Assembly: GCF_043195105.1 (NCBI RefSeq)
Contig: NZ_JBAFWO010000002.1
Source of the DNA: NCEH01 sp002257205
Lineage (GTDB): Bacteria; Pseudomonadota; Alphaproteobacteria; Rhizobiales; Xanthobacteraceae
DNA: 64,000 nucleotides
Direction: 5' to 3' (one strand)
In this document: piece after piece, positions 17,591-27,178 of the stretch
How positions within the stretch are numbered: position 1 is the stretch's first letter
Layout: the number at the start of each line of letters is the position of its first letter
Made by a program: the position numbers and the translations under genes
The notes under the pieces: generated by a model
Database searches by the model: none
The model's input: only the letters and a program-made list of their open reading frames with translations
Told to the model about the DNA's origin: nothing

Positions 17591-19729
17591 ATGTTGGCAT
17601 TGGTGGTGATCATCGCCTGCGGCCTGCTGGCCGTCGGCTACGGAGTCTGGGCCGGGCGCGCGGTCATGTCGGCCGATCCGGGCAATGCGCGGATGCAGGA
17701 AATCGCGGCCGCCATCGCGGAAGGCGCGCAGGCCTATCTCAAGCGCCAATATACGACCATCGGGATCGTCGGCGTCGTCATTTTCATTGCGGTTGGATTT
17801 TTGCTGGGCTGGCTGGTGGCGGTCGGTTTCGCCGTGGGCGCGATCCTCTCGGCGCTGGCCGGCTTCATCGGCATGAATGTTTCGGTCCGCGCCAATGTGC
17901 GCACCGCCCAGGCGGCGACGAAATCGCTCGCCGGCGGGTTGGACTTGGCCTTCAAGGCCGGCGCGGTCACCGGCATGCTGGTGGCCGGTCTCGCATTGCT
18001 TGGGGTGACGGTTTATTTCGCCGTGCTCACCAAGGGCCTCGGCATGGCGCCGGGCAGCCGAACCGTCGTCGACGCGCTGGTGGCGCTCGGCTTCGGCGCC
18101 TCGCTGATCTCCATCTTCGCGCGGCTCGGCGGCGGCATCTTCACCAAGGGTGCGGACGTGGGCGGCGATCTCGTGGGCAAGGTGGAGGCCGGCATCCCGG
18201 AGGATGATCCGCGCAATCCCGCCACCATCGCCGACAACGTAGGCGACAATGTCGGCGATTGCGCCGGCATGGCCGCCGATCTGTTCGAGACCTATGTGGT
18301 CACCGTGGTGGCCACCATGGTGCTGGCGGCGATCTTCTTCGCCAATACGCCGGCGCTGGAATCCATGCTGCTCTATCCGCTCGCCATCGGCGGCGTATGC
18401 ATCATCACCTCCATCGCGGGCACCTTCTTCGTGCGGCTCGGGCCGACTTCCTCGATCATGGGCGCGCTCTACAAGGGGTTCGGCGCGAGCGCCGGGCTCT
18501 CGGTGTTCGCGCTCGCCTTCGTCACCTGGGTGCTGGTGGGCTTCGGGCCGATCTCCGGCAGCGCCCTCACCGGCACCAGCCTGTTCCTGGCGGGCGTCGC
18601 CGGGCTCGCGGTGACGGGCGCCATCGTCGTCATCACCGAATATTACACCGGCACCGGCTATCGCCCGGTGGTGTCCATCGCCCAGGCTTCGGTGACGGGG
18701 CACGGCACGAACATCATCCAGGGCCTGGCCATCTCGCTGGAATCCACCGCGATGCCGACGCTCGTGATCATCGCCGGCATCCTGGTGGCCCATGGGCTTG
18801 CCGGCCTGTTCGGCATCGCGATCGCCGCGACGACCATGCTGGCGCTGGCGGGCATGGTGGTCGCGCTCGATGCCTTCGGCCCGGTGACGGACAATGCCGG
18901 CGGCATCGCGGAAATGGCCGGCCTTCCCCCGGAGGTGCGCCATTCCACCGATGCGCTGGACGCGGTGGGCAACACCACCAAGGCGGTCACCAAGGGCTAT
19001 GCCATCGGCTCCGCCGGCCTCGGCGCTTTGGTGCTGTTCGCGGCCTATAGCCAGGATTTGAAATTCTTCACCAGCACGGCCGCCCCCGGCAGCTATTTCG
19101 CCGGGGTCACGCCGAACTTCTCGCTGGAAAATCCCTATGTGGTGGTGGGCCTGCTGTTCGGCGGCCTGCTGCCGTTCCTGTTCGCCGCCATGGGCATGAC
19201 GGCGGTGGGACGGGCAGCCGGCGCGATCGTGGAAGAGGTGCGGCGCCAGTTCCGCGAGCATCCCGGCATCATGACCTATGCCGAGAAGCCGGATTATTCC
19301 CGCGCCGTGGATCTGCTCACGAAAGCCGCCATCAAGGAGATGGTCATCCCCTCCCTGCTGCCGGTGCTCTCGCCCATCGTCTGCTATTACCTCATCTATC
19401 TGGTGGCGGGCGGCGGGGTGGCGGGAAAATCCGCCGCCTTCTCGGCGGTGGGCGCCATGCTGCTGGGGGTGATCGTCACCGGCCTGTTCGTCGCCATCTC
19501 CATGACCTCGGGCGGCGGCGCCTGGGACAATGCCAAGAAATCGTTCGAGGACGGCTTCGTGGATAAGGACGGCGTGCGCCACTACAAGGGCTCGGACGCG
19601 CACAAGGCGTCCGTGACCGGCGACACGGTGGGTGATCCCTATAAGGACACGGCGGGACCGGCCGTGAACCCCATGATCAAGATCACCAACATCGTCGCTT
19701 TGCTGCTGCTGGCGGTGCTGGCGCATTAG
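17591..19729 (+). CDS. hppA: Membrane proton-pumping pyrophosphatase, K+-independent type
   Basis: HppA couples hydrolysis of pyrophosphate to proton export or vacuole-like acidification across the membrane. The 712-residue protein has about 16 membrane segments. Substrate and Mg sites are visible in FTKGADVGGDLVGKVEAGIP, EDDPRNPATIADNVGDNVGD and the late SGGGAWDNAKK and GDTVGDPYKDTAGP. Lys464 in GNTTKAVTKG marks the K+-independent class; K+-dependent enzymes have Ala there. The start ATG at 17591 follows AGGGGT at good spacing, and the upstream in-frame extension lies in the preceding gene and was rejected. It probably has its own promoter in the 149-bp gap. Confidence 0.96.
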   Translation: MLALVVIIACGLLAVGYGVWAGRAVMSADPGNARMQEIAAAIAEGAQAYLKRQYTTIGIVGVVIFIAVGFLLGWLVAVGFAVGAILSALAGFIGMNVSVRANVRTAQAATKSLAGGLDLAFKAGAVTGMLVAGLALLGVTVYFAVLTKGLGMAPGSRTVVDALVALGFGASLISIFARLGGGIFTKGADVGGDLVGKVEAGIPEDDPRNPATIADNVGDNVGDCAGMAADLFETYVVTVVATMVLAAIFFANTPALESMLLYPLAIGGVCIITSIAGTFFVRLGPTSSIMGALYKGFGASAGLSVFALAFVTWVLVGFGPISGSALTGTSLFLAGVAGLAVTGAIVVITEYYTGTGYRPVVSIAQASVTGHGTNIIQGLAISLESTAMPTLVIIAGILVAHGLAGLFGIAIAATTMLALAGMVVALDAFGPVTDNAGGIAEMAGLPPEVRHSTDALDAVGNTTKAVTKGYAIGSAGLGALVLFAAYSQDLKFFTSTAAPGSYFAGVTPNFSLENPYVVVGLLFGGLLPFLFAAMGMTAVGRAAGAIVEEVRRQFREHPGIMTYAEKPDYSRAVDLLTKAAIKEMVIPSLLPVLSPIVCYYLIYLVAGGGVAGKSAAFSAVGAMLLGVIVTGLFVAISMTSGGGAWDNAKKSFEDGFVDKDGVRHYKGSDAHKASVTGDTVGDPYKDTAGPAVNPMIKITNIVALLLLAVLAH

Positions 19730-20171
19730 GGGCGGGCAGGGACGCGTCATCGGCGCGCGGCCCCTCACCCTAACCCTCTCCCCGTCGGGGAGAGGGGATC
19801 TCTCGGGTGCAGAGCAAAGCCGGCTTCCGAATCGCTTCCGCATCGCTTTTTCTGCCGGCACCGGCGCGGCGCCGGGTTGGGCGGCGCGATCGGCGCGTGC
19901 CTCGGCCTCTTCGCCTGTGTGGCGGCGAAATCGACCTTAGCGCGCGGCCGCAGCGTCAGCGGAGCGGTATGGATCATCGGCTTTGCCATGGTGGGGCGCG
20001 GCGTGCGCCGCAAGATCCGCGTGCCATGCAGGGCGCGGGGAGGTGCTGCGAAATCAGGCACTCTTTCATTGCCCGACGCGATCGTGTAGGAACGCGCCCG
20101 ACTGACTTTTTCCGGACCTGTGCGCGGTTGCCCGGCCTTTTGGCGGACGCCGGCGCGAAGACGTGGATTCC
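19730..20171. other. Intergenic stretch without a convincing gene
   Basis: About 440 bp between hppA and secG. It holds the hairpin repeat at 19761-19797 and, downstream, only short overlapping ORFs of 70-126 codons on both strands with no ribosome site or recognisable family. The last 100 bp (20070-20170) presumably contain the secG promoter. A 70-codon ORF at 19877-20089 has a hydrophobic start (GGAIGACLGLFACVAA), but I found no further support for it. Confidence 0.4.
19761..19797 (+). repeat. Solitary CCCTCTCCCC hairpin repeat
   Basis: A perfect 10-bp stem (CCCTCTCCCC / GGGGAGAGGG) with a 3-nt loop, 30 bp after the hppA stop codon. It belongs to the same family as the arms of the inverted repeat at 11720-11843. 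It may double as a transcript end for hppA, although no T run follows. Confidence 0.75.
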
Positions 20172-20582
20172 ATGCAGACTGTTTTGATCGTCATTCATCT
20201 GATGGTGGTGCTCGCGCTGATCGGCGTGGTACTGATCCAGCGTTCCGAGGGCGGTGGCCTGGGCATCGGTGGCGGGGGCGGCGGCTCCGGCGGCGGCTTC
20301 TTCACCGCGCGCGGAAGCGCCAATCTGCTGACGCGTGTCACCGCGATCCTCGCCGGCATCTTCTTCGTCACCTCGATTTCGCTGACCATTCTGGCCGGCT
20401 GGGGTCGCACCCCGCCGGACCTGCTGACCCCGGCCGCTCCGAGCGGCCCCTCGGTTCCCCAGAGCGGCGGCACGATTCTCGATCAGCTCCGCCAGCAGGC
20501 GCCGGCTGGCCAGGCCGCACCCGCGCCTGCCCCGGAAGCCGCACCGGCGCCCAGCGGCCCGCAGGTTCCGAAGTCTCAGTGA
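20172..20582 (+). CDS. secG: Preprotein translocase subunit SecG
   Basis: SecG is the small non-essential partner of SecYE that eases protein export. The 136-residue product starts MQTVLIVIHLMVVLALIGVV (first membrane segment), followed by LIQRSEGGGLGIGGGG, the conserved cytoplasmic loop with QRSEGGGLG. The second membrane segment covers NLLTRVTAILAGIFFVTSI. A long Pro/Ala-rich tail of about 60 residues follows, typical of alphaproteobacterial SecG. A GTG nine bases upstream (20163) is a possible alternative start. A strong hairpin follows the stop codon and pyrG lies 110 bp further on, the usual secG-pyrG order of alphaproteobacteria. Confidence 0.94.
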   Translation: MQTVLIVIHLMVVLALIGVVLIQRSEGGGLGIGGGGGGSGGGFFTARGSANLLTRVTAILAGIFFVTSISLTILAGWGRTPPDLLTPAAPSGPSVPQSGGTILDQLRQQAPAGQAAPAPAPEAAPAPSGPQVPKSQ

Positions 20583-20587
20583 TCGTG

Positions 20588-20611
20588 TATCGCGGCGGTC
20601 GCGCCGCGATA
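20588..20611 (+). terminator. Perfect hairpin between secG and pyrG
   Basis: A 10-bp stem (TATCGCGGCG / CGCCGCGATA) with tetraloop GTCG begins 6 bp after the secG stop codon. It lacks a real T run (TGAGGTTCT follows), so it may be a weak terminator, a processing site or a stabilising hairpin. A second, weaker hairpin (GATGCC / GGCATT) lies at about 20634-20650, closer to pyrG. Confidence 0.45.
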
Positions 20612-20692
20612 TGAGGTTCTCCACAGGCGAGGCGATGCCGGAATGGCATTGCTCTCGCCGAATCGCGTTTGCGCGGATTAGAGTTTAAGCCC

Positions 20693-22321
20693 ATGGCGCG
20701 CTATATCTTCATCACCGGCGGCGTCGTGTCCTCACTGGGCAAGGGCCTCGCTTCCGCAGCCTTGGGCGCGCTTCTTCAGGCGCGTGGCTATACGGTTCGG
20801 CTGCGCAAGCTGGACCCCTATCTGAACGTCGATCCGGGCACCATGAGCCCGTATCAGCATGGCGAAGTGTTCGTGACCGACGACGGGGCCGAGACCGATC
20901 TCGACCTCGGCCATTACGAGCGCTTCACCGGCCGCCCCGCCACCAAGCGGGACAATGTCACCACCGGCCGCATCTATCAGGACATCATCACCAAGGAGCG
21001 GCGCGGCGATTATCTCGGCGCCACGGTCCAGGTGATCCCGCATGTCACCAATGCCATCAAGGACTTCGTCCTGGAGGGCAATGAGAGCTACGATTTCGTA
21101 CTCATCGAGGTGGGCGGAACCGTGGGCGACATCGAGGGCCTGCCGTTCTTCGAGGCGACCCGCCAGCTCAAGAACGAGCTGCCGCGCGGCCATGCCATCT
21201 TCATCCATCTGACGTTGATGCCCTTCATTCCCTCGGCCGGGGAATTGAAGACCAAGCCGACCCAGCATTCGGTGAAGGAGCTGCGCTCCATCGGCATCCA
21301 GCCCGACATCCTTTTGTGCCGCACCGACCGGGCGATCCCGCGCGAGGAACGGCGCAAGCTCTCGCTGTTCTGCAACGTGCGGGAAAGCGCGGTGATCGAG
21401 GCGCGGGACGTGGACAATATCTACGCCGTGCCCGCCGCCTATCATGCCGAGGGGCTGGATACGGAAGTGCTGGCCGCGTTCGGCATCGATCCCGCGCCGG
21501 CGCCGAACCTGAAGCGCTGGTCCACCATCGAGCAGCGGGTGCGCAATCCGGAAGGCGAGGTCACCATTGCCGTGGTCGGCAAATATACCGGCCTGAAGGA
21601 TGCCTATAAGTCGCTGATCGAGGCTTTGGCCCATGGCGGCATCGCGAACAAGGTGAAGGTCAATCTCGACTGGATCGAGAGCGAGACCTTCGAGCACGAG
21701 GACCCCGTGCCGTTCCTGGAGCATGTGCACGGCATCCTGGTGCCCGGCGGCTTCGGCCAGCGCGGAGCGGAAGGGAAGATCCGCGCCGCCCAGTTCGCCC
21801 GCGAACGCAAGGTGCCCTATTTCGGCATCTGTTTCGGCATGCAGATGGCGGTGATCGAGGCGGCCCGCAATCTCGCCGGCGTGCAGAACGCCAATTCCAC
21901 CGAATTCGGCGAGACCAGCGAGCCGGTGGTGGGCCTGCTTACCGAATGGCTCAAGGGCAATGAGCTGGAGCGCCGCTCGGCGGCGGGCGACCTTGGCGGC
22001 ACCATGCGGCTCGGCGCCTATCACGCGGTGCTCAATCCCGGCAGCCGGGTGGGTGAGATTTACGGCGAGAGCGACATTTATGAGCGCCATCGTCATCGTT
22101 ACGAAGTGAACACCGCCTATAAGGACCGGCTGGAACAGCACGGCCTACGCTTCTCCGGCATGTCGCCCGACGGGCTGCTGCCGGAAATCGTGGAATATGC
22201 CGACCACCCCTGGTTCATCGGCGTTCAATTCCACCCCGAGCTGAAGTCGCGGCCGTTCGAGCCGCATCCCTTGTTCGCGTCCTTCGTCGGCGCGGCGATG
22301 GAGCAGAGCCGGCTGGTCTAG
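20693..22321 (+). CDS. pyrG: CTP synthase
   Basis: PyrG aminates UTP to CTP with glutamine and ATP. The 542-residue protein starts MARYIFITGGVVSSLGKGLA, the synthetase P-loop, with LDPYLNVDPGTMSPYQHGEV next to it. The C-terminal class I glutamine amidotransferase domain has the oxyanion strand VPGGFGQRG, the nucleophile in GICFGMQ, and the His-Glu pair in GVQFHPELKS. An in-frame ATG 24 bases upstream is not conserved. The gene follows secG in the usual alphaproteobacterial arrangement. Confidence 0.98.
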   Translation: MARYIFITGGVVSSLGKGLASAALGALLQARGYTVRLRKLDPYLNVDPGTMSPYQHGEVFVTDDGAETDLDLGHYERFTGRPATKRDNVTTGRIYQDIITKERRGDYLGATVQVIPHVTNAIKDFVLEGNESYDFVLIEVGGTVGDIEGLPFFEATRQLKNELPRGHAIFIHLTLMPFIPSAGELKTKPTQHSVKELRSIGIQPDILLCRTDRAIPREERRKLSLFCNVRESAVIEARDVDNIYAVPAAYHAEGLDTEVLAAFGIDPAPAPNLKRWSTIEQRVRNPEGEVTIAVVGKYTGLKDAYKSLIEALAHGGIANKVKVNLDWIESETFEHEDPVPFLEHVHGILVPGGFGQRGAEGKIRAAQFARERKVPYFGICFGMQMAVIEAARNLAGVQNANSTEFGETSEPVVGLLTEWLKGNELERRSAAGDLGGTMRLGAYHAVLNPGSRVGEIYGESDIYERHRHRYEVNTAYKDRLEQHGLRFSGMSPDGLLPEIVEYADHPWFIGVQFHPELKSRPFEPHPLFASFVGAAMEQSRLV

Positions 22322-22353
22322 CGCGGCATCCCACGGGTAAAAGGAGTTCCCCC

Positions 22354-23232
22354 ATGCGCAGAGGTCTCGATCACGTCGTCCATGTGGTGCGCGATCTCGA
22401 TGCGGCGGGGGAGGTCTACGACCTGCTCGGCTTCACCGTCAGCCCACGCAACCGCCATCCCTGGGGCACCCAGAACCGCATCGTCCAGATGCCCGGCTTC
22501 TTCATCGAGCTGCTGGAAATCTCTGAGCCGCAGAAGATCCCCGCCGGCACGCCGGAGCAGTTTTCCTTCGGCGCCTTCAATCGAGATTTCCTCGCCCGCA
22601 ATGGAGAAGGCCTCTCCATGCTGGTGCTGGAGGGCACCGACCCGGCCGGAGAGAAGGCGACGTTCGACGCGGCCGGCTTCGGCGGCTTCGACCTGTTCGA
22701 ATTCTCGCGCATGGCACGCAGGCCCGACGGGAATGACGTGGAAGTGGCCTTCGCGCTGGCCTTCGCCGTCGATCCGCTGGCCCCGGACGTGGGCTTCTTC
22801 ACCTGCACGCAGCATCGGCCGGAGAATTTCTGGTCGCCCGATCTTCAGCGCCACGCCAATGGCATCACCGGGGTTTCGGGGGTGGTGCTGGTGTCGGAAA
22901 GCCTCGTGGATCACGTCAGCTTCCTCGATACGCTGACCGGCGTGACGCCCCGTCGCGCCAGCGACGACTGGTATGTGGCGCAGACGCCGCGCGGCGAGAT
23001 CGACCTGATGACCCGCGCCAATTTCACCCAGCGCTACGGCGTGCCCGCCCCCGCCGGCGAAGGCCTGCGGCTGGCCGCCATTCGCTTCCATTCGCCCGGC
23101 GCCGCCAGCCTGCGCCGCTCGCTGCAGGCGCGCGGCATGGTGGAAGAGGCCATCGAGGGCATCGTGGTGGTGAAGCCGTCGAGCGCGCTCGGCGCCGCCT
23201 TGGTGGTGGAGCGCCCGGCGGGTGCGGCTTGA
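22354..23232 (+). CDS. VOC (glyoxalase-like) family protein
   Basis: A 292-residue protein of the vicinal-oxygen-chelate superfamily. The N-terminal half begins MRRGLDHVVHVVRDLDAAG, then YDLLGFTVSPRNRHPWGTQN and MPGFFIELLEI, with His and Glu at the metal positions. The second half (GFFTCTQHRPENFWSPDLQ) is a diverged repeat of the fold. It resembles glyoxalase-like domain proteins of unknown substrate. AAAGGAG precedes the ATG by about 7 nt. It lies 32 bp after pyrG and could be read through from it. The substrate cannot be told from sequence. Confidence 0.85.
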   Translation: MRRGLDHVVHVVRDLDAAGEVYDLLGFTVSPRNRHPWGTQNRIVQMPGFFIELLEISEPQKIPAGTPEQFSFGAFNRDFLARNGEGLSMLVLEGTDPAGEKATFDAAGFGGFDLFEFSRMARRPDGNDVEVAFALAFAVDPLAPDVGFFTCTQHRPENFWSPDLQRHANGITGVSGVVLVSESLVDHVSFLDTLTGVTPRRASDDWYVAQTPRGEIDLMTRANFTQRYGVPAPAGEGLRLAAIRFHSPGAASLRRSLQARGMVEEAIEGIVVVKPSSALGAALVVERPAGAA

Positions 23233-23261
23233 ATTGGCGGGAGTGCACGCTAGAATATTCT

Positions 23262-23286
23262 TATTGAGAAAATAATATTCTCAATA
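23262..23286. promoter_or_regulatory. AT-rich 9-bp inverted repeat upstream of the riboswitch
   Basis: TATTGAGAA and TTCTCAATA are separated by 7 bp (AATAATA), in a short A+T island of an otherwise GC-rich region. A GAATATTC palindrome adjoins it at 23253-23260. The spacing of half-sites (16 bp centre to centre) would suit a dimeric repressor, or the site may mark the gdx promoter. Confidence 0.45.
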
Positions 23287-23309
23287 GGCGTGCCGTGCAG
23301 GCGCGGCCG

Positions 23310-23360
23310 GGGGCGGGACGACCTTGCCCCTTTCGGTGGATCGGTGGGGACGACCCCGCT
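23310..23360 (+). ncRNA. Guanidine-II (mini-ykkC) riboswitch
   Basis: Two tandem hairpins each carry an ACGA tetraloop, the hallmark of this class (loop ACGR). P1 is GGGCGGG-ACGA-CCTTGCCC (one bulged T) at 23311-23329. P2 is GTGGGG-ACGA-CCCCGC at 23344-23359, with 13-14 nt between them. The gene that follows is a Gdx-type exporter, the classic target, and the Shine-Dalgarno CGGAG sits 5 nt after P2. In known members guanidine binding stabilises the loop-loop pairing and frees the ribosome site, turning on export. Confidence 0.9.
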
Positions 23361-23376
23361 TGTACCGGAGCGTCCC

Positions 23377-23697
23377 ATGTCCTGGGTTTACCTGGCTCTC
23401 GCCGGGATCGCGGAAATTGGGTGGGCGTTTGGGCTGAAGCATACGGAAGGCTTCACCCGCCTCTGGCCGACCGTGTTCACGGCGGCTACCTTCACCGCCA
23501 GCATCGGCCTGCTCGGCCTCTCCCTGCGCGATCTTCCGCTGGGCACGGCCTATGCCGTGTGGACCGGCATCGGCCTCGTCGGCACGGTGCTGATCGGCAT
23601 CTTCGTGCTGAACGAGCCCGCCGGCGCCTTGCGCCTCGGCTGCATCGGCCTGATCGCCGCCGGCATCGTGGGGCTGAAGCTGCTGACCCCGGCTTAG
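23377..23697 (+). CDS. gdx: Guanidinium exporter of the SMR family
   Basis: A 106-residue four-helix membrane protein of the small multidrug resistance family. It begins MSWVYLALAGIAEIGWAFGL, with the essential Glu13 and the Gdx-type pattern EIGWAFGLKHTEGF that separates guanidinium exporters from EmrE-like drug pumps. LPLGTAYAVWTGIG and GIFVLNEPAGALRLG follow. Gdx works as an antiparallel dimer exchanging guanidinium for protons. The upstream in-frame extension to 23290 is riboswitch sequence; the ATG at 23377 with CGGAG at 6 nt is the start. Presumably regulated by the guanidine-II riboswitch. Older annotations call it SugE. Confidence 0.94.
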   Translation: MSWVYLALAGIAEIGWAFGLKHTEGFTRLWPTVFTAATFTASIGLLGLSLRDLPLGTAYAVWTGIGLVGTVLIGIFVLNEPAGALRLGCIGLIAAGIVGLKLLTPA

Positions 23698-23744
23698 GGG
23701 TCGATCGACCTTCATGGCTTGACGCCGCGTTGCAGCAGAGCATC

Positions 23745-23851
23745 GTCATGCACGGGCTTGTCCCGTGCATCCACGTGGAACCGCTGGCGCTGGCGTTCAA
23801 GCATGGCGCGGGTGGCGAAGCGTGGATGGCCGGGACAGGCCCGGCCATGAC
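23745..23851 (+). repeat. Double-hairpin intergenic repeat, copy 2
   Basis: The best-preserved of three copies. GTCATG...CATGAC ends enclose a left hairpin ATGCACGGG-CTTGT-CCCGTGCAT and a right hairpin ATGGCCGGG-ACAGG-CCCGGCCAT. Each has a 9-bp stem and a 5-nt loop, with about 52 bp of spacer (CCACG...CGTGG) between them. It lies just after gdx. Short ORFs starting MHGLVPCIH across it are spurious and recur at every copy. Confidence 0.9.
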
Positions 23852-24016
23852 GACTGGCTACCGGGCCGCGCCATCCAGCCGGCGCGGGGCGCGTTTGCCG
23901 AAGGGTTCGGGCGCGCCCCGAAAGTAGCGCCCGAACTTCGGCCGAAATCGCGGTTCGGTCGGCCCGCAGAGGGCGGAGAGGCCCCTTTGATCCGCTGTTC
24001 GTCCGCGCTAAGCCAT

Positions 24017-24032
24017 TGTTTCACGTGAAACA
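24017..24032. other. parS centromere site (ParB-binding)
   Basis: TGTTTCACGTGAAACA, a perfect 16-bp palindrome identical to the bacterial parS consensus bound by chromosomal ParB. It stands in a non-coding gap between gdx and the DUF1835 gene. parS sites usually cluster near the replication origin, and ParB spreading from them recruits SMC and anchors the origin at the pole. I saw no second copy in this window, and parA/parB are not here. Confidence 0.9.
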
Positions 24033-24074
24033 TTTTGCGGGATCTGTGCGACCGCCGGGTTTCGGCGGGTCCGC

Positions 24075-25088
24075 TTAATTGGGGTCGATCAAGCGTTCCG
24101 CATTGCGGTCGTACCGCCACATGGCGCCCGGCTGGAGGCGCGTTCCCCCCAGCCAGCGGTCGATGGCATTCTCGCAGGCATGGTCGAAACTGCCCTTCAG
24201 CGCTGCATGCCCGGCTTCTGTCAGAGCGATTTCGGCCGTGGCGAAGGTGCGATAGGTGATCTCCTCCGGCCCCGCCGGCGTGCTCGCACGGAACGGCTTG
24301 CACTCGCTGGAGGTGAAGGGCAGCCCCTCGATCAGCGGCTCATGGGCGAAGGCAAGTCCGTCCAATCGCAGGAAAAAAGGCAGATCGGCGAGAAACTGCG
24401 CCTCGTCCATCTTGTGCACGGCGCCATAGACATGGGCGACGCTCTGCGGCCCGTCCACCAGCTGGCGCAGGATGCGTTCCTCGGTGAGCGAAAGCCCGGT
24501 GCGCGGCGCGGGCAGTTCGGCCAGCGCCCGGCGCAGGGCCGGCACCAGGAAGGGCAGGGCCGGGCTCGGCTGCTTGACGAATCGGGCAAGGGCCCGCGGC
24601 GTCGGCGCCGTGAAGGCCTCCCAGGCCTCGCTCGCGGTCTCCAATTGCACGGCACTGACCGGGCAGGCCCGCTGCGCCAGCTCATGCACCTGCGTTTCGT
24701 CCATCAGGCCGAGATAATGGTCCGACTGGATGAGCCGCAGGCCCAGACGCTCCGGCTCGTGGGCGAAATAATCCAGCAATTGTATGAGCTGGAGCTGGTC
24801 GTAAAGGTCGTGCTCGAACCACAGGTCCACGCAGGTGAAGGCGATGTGGATCTCCAGCTGTCCGTCGCGCTCGGCGAAATCAGCCCGGACGGAATCGAAT
24901 TCCAGCCCAAGCGATTGGGAGAGAAACGCGGCGCGGACATCCGCCACGATGGCGAGAGACGGGTCGGCGGGAACCGGGCCGTCATGGAGCATGTCCCGCC
25001 AAGGCAGGAAATGGCCGGCAATCCCGCCGGCCTTCAGGCGCTCGACCGCCGCATCCCCATTGGTGATCACCAAACTGGGCATGGTCAT
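24075..25088 (-). CDS. DUF1835 domain-containing protein
   Basis: A 337-residue protein with an N-terminal DUF1835 domain: LVITNGDAAVERLKAGGI, FLPWRDMLHDGPVPADPSL and the WFEHDLYDQLQLIQLLDYF stretch. The C-terminal part has TEERILRQLVDGPQSVAHVY, which looks like a winged-helix segment, and LTEAGHAALKGSF. Function is unknown. The ATG at 25088 overlaps the queF stop codon (ATGA). A second ATG at 25082 lies 8 nt after GGAAGG and is equally plausible. A GC hairpin (CCGCCG / CGGCGG) lies shortly downstream at about 24050. The pairing with queF is not one I can explain. Confidence 0.8.
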   Translation of the reverse strand: MTMPSLVITNGDAAVERLKAGGIAGHFLPWRDMLHDGPVPADPSLAIVADVRAAFLSQSLGLEFDSVRADFAERDGQLEIHIAFTCVDLWFEHDLYDQLQLIQLLDYFAHEPERLGLRLIQSDHYLGLMDETQVHELAQRACPVSAVQLETASEAWEAFTAPTPRALARFVKQPSPALPFLVPALRRALAELPAPRTGLSLTEERILRQLVDGPQSVAHVYGAVHKMDEAQFLADLPFFLRLDGLAFAHEPLIEGLPFTSSECKPFRASTPAGPEEITYRTFATAEIALTEAGHAALKGSFDHACENAIDRWLGGTRLQPGAMWRYDRNAERLIDPN

Positions 25089-25537
25089 CCCCTTCCGCGA
25101 TAGGGCGCAACTCCCGTGTCCGGCAGCCAGGCGCCCTTAGGCAGATCCCCAGTCTGCCAGAAAACATCAATGGGTATGCCTCCCCTCGGATACCAATAGC
25201 CCGCGATTCGCAAAAACCGCGGCGCCAGCAGCCCCACCAGGCGCTTGCCGATGGCGATGGTGCAATCCTCGTGGAAGGCGCCATGGTTGCGGAAGCTGGC
25301 GAAATAGAGCTTCAGCGACTTGGATTCCACCAGGAACTGGTCCGGCACATAGTCGATCACGACATGGGCGAAATCGGGTTGGCCGGTGACCGGGCAGAGC
25401 GAGGTGAATTCGGGACAGGTGAACCGCGCCACATAATCCACGTCCGGGTGCGGATTGGGCACGCGATCCAGCACCGCCGTTTCGGGCGAGGCGGGCAGGG
25501 CGGTCTCGCGACCGAGCTGGAGGTCGGCGGAAGTCAT
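25085..25537 (-). CDS. queF: NADPH-dependent 7-cyano-7-deazaguanine (preQ0) reductase
   Basis: QueF reduces the nitrile preQ0 to preQ1 on the way to queuosine in tRNA. The 150-residue product is the single-domain type. It has the catalytic Cys48 in TSLCPVTGQPDFAH with Asp55, and the QueF signature ESKSLKLY at 71-78, followed by FRNHGAFHEDC. It is read leftward, divergent from eno (183 bp between starts), and coupled to the DUF1835 gene by a 4-bp overlap. No queuosine partner genes lie nearby. Confidence 0.96.
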   Translation of the reverse strand: MTSADLQLGRETALPASPETAVLDRVPNPHPDVDYVARFTCPEFTSLCPVTGQPDFAHVVIDYVPDQFLVESKSLKLYFASFRNHGAFHEDCTIAIGKRLVGLLAPRFLRIAGYWYPRGGIPIDVFWQTGDLPKGAWLPDTGVAPYRGRG

Positions 25538-25720
25538 GACAAGTCCTTGTGCGGCAAAAGAGGCGGTCCCGTCGGATTCTGGAACAGGACATTAGCCGAA
25601 AACGGGCAAGGTGCCGCTCCCATCGCCCCTTCGCAGCCGCGCGGGTTCGCGCTAGAAGCGGCCGCGACATCGGGCGCGCCTGGACATCTCGGCTCCAGGA
25701 CCAAAGGGAGGGACATTCCA

Positions 25721-27004
<1,284 letters not shown>

Positions 27005-27033
27005 GCGTTTGCCGCAAGCTTTTAAAATGCGGA

Positions 27034-27061
27034 AGGCGGGGCGGCGACGCTCCGCCTTTTC
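27034..27061 (+). terminator. Rho-independent terminator of eno
   Basis: An 8-bp stem (GGCGGGGC / GCTCCGCC, one G-U pair) with a 6-nt loop, followed by TTTTCTC. It begins about 30 bp after the eno stop codon. Confidence 0.8.
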
Positions 27062-27178
27062 TCGTTCTAGGCCAAGGCCGGGCTTGCCAGCCCAGCCGCG
27101 GGGATGGCGCCACAGCGGGAGATTCCAAGGACTGCGAGTCTTAACCCCCCAGCAACCGCGATGGGGCAGGATGGCGGC

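Noticed and set aside
19877..20089. A 70-codon ORF with a hydrophobic start between hppA and secG
   Set aside because: No ribosome site, overlapping alternatives on both strands, and no family resemblance; not enough to call a gene.
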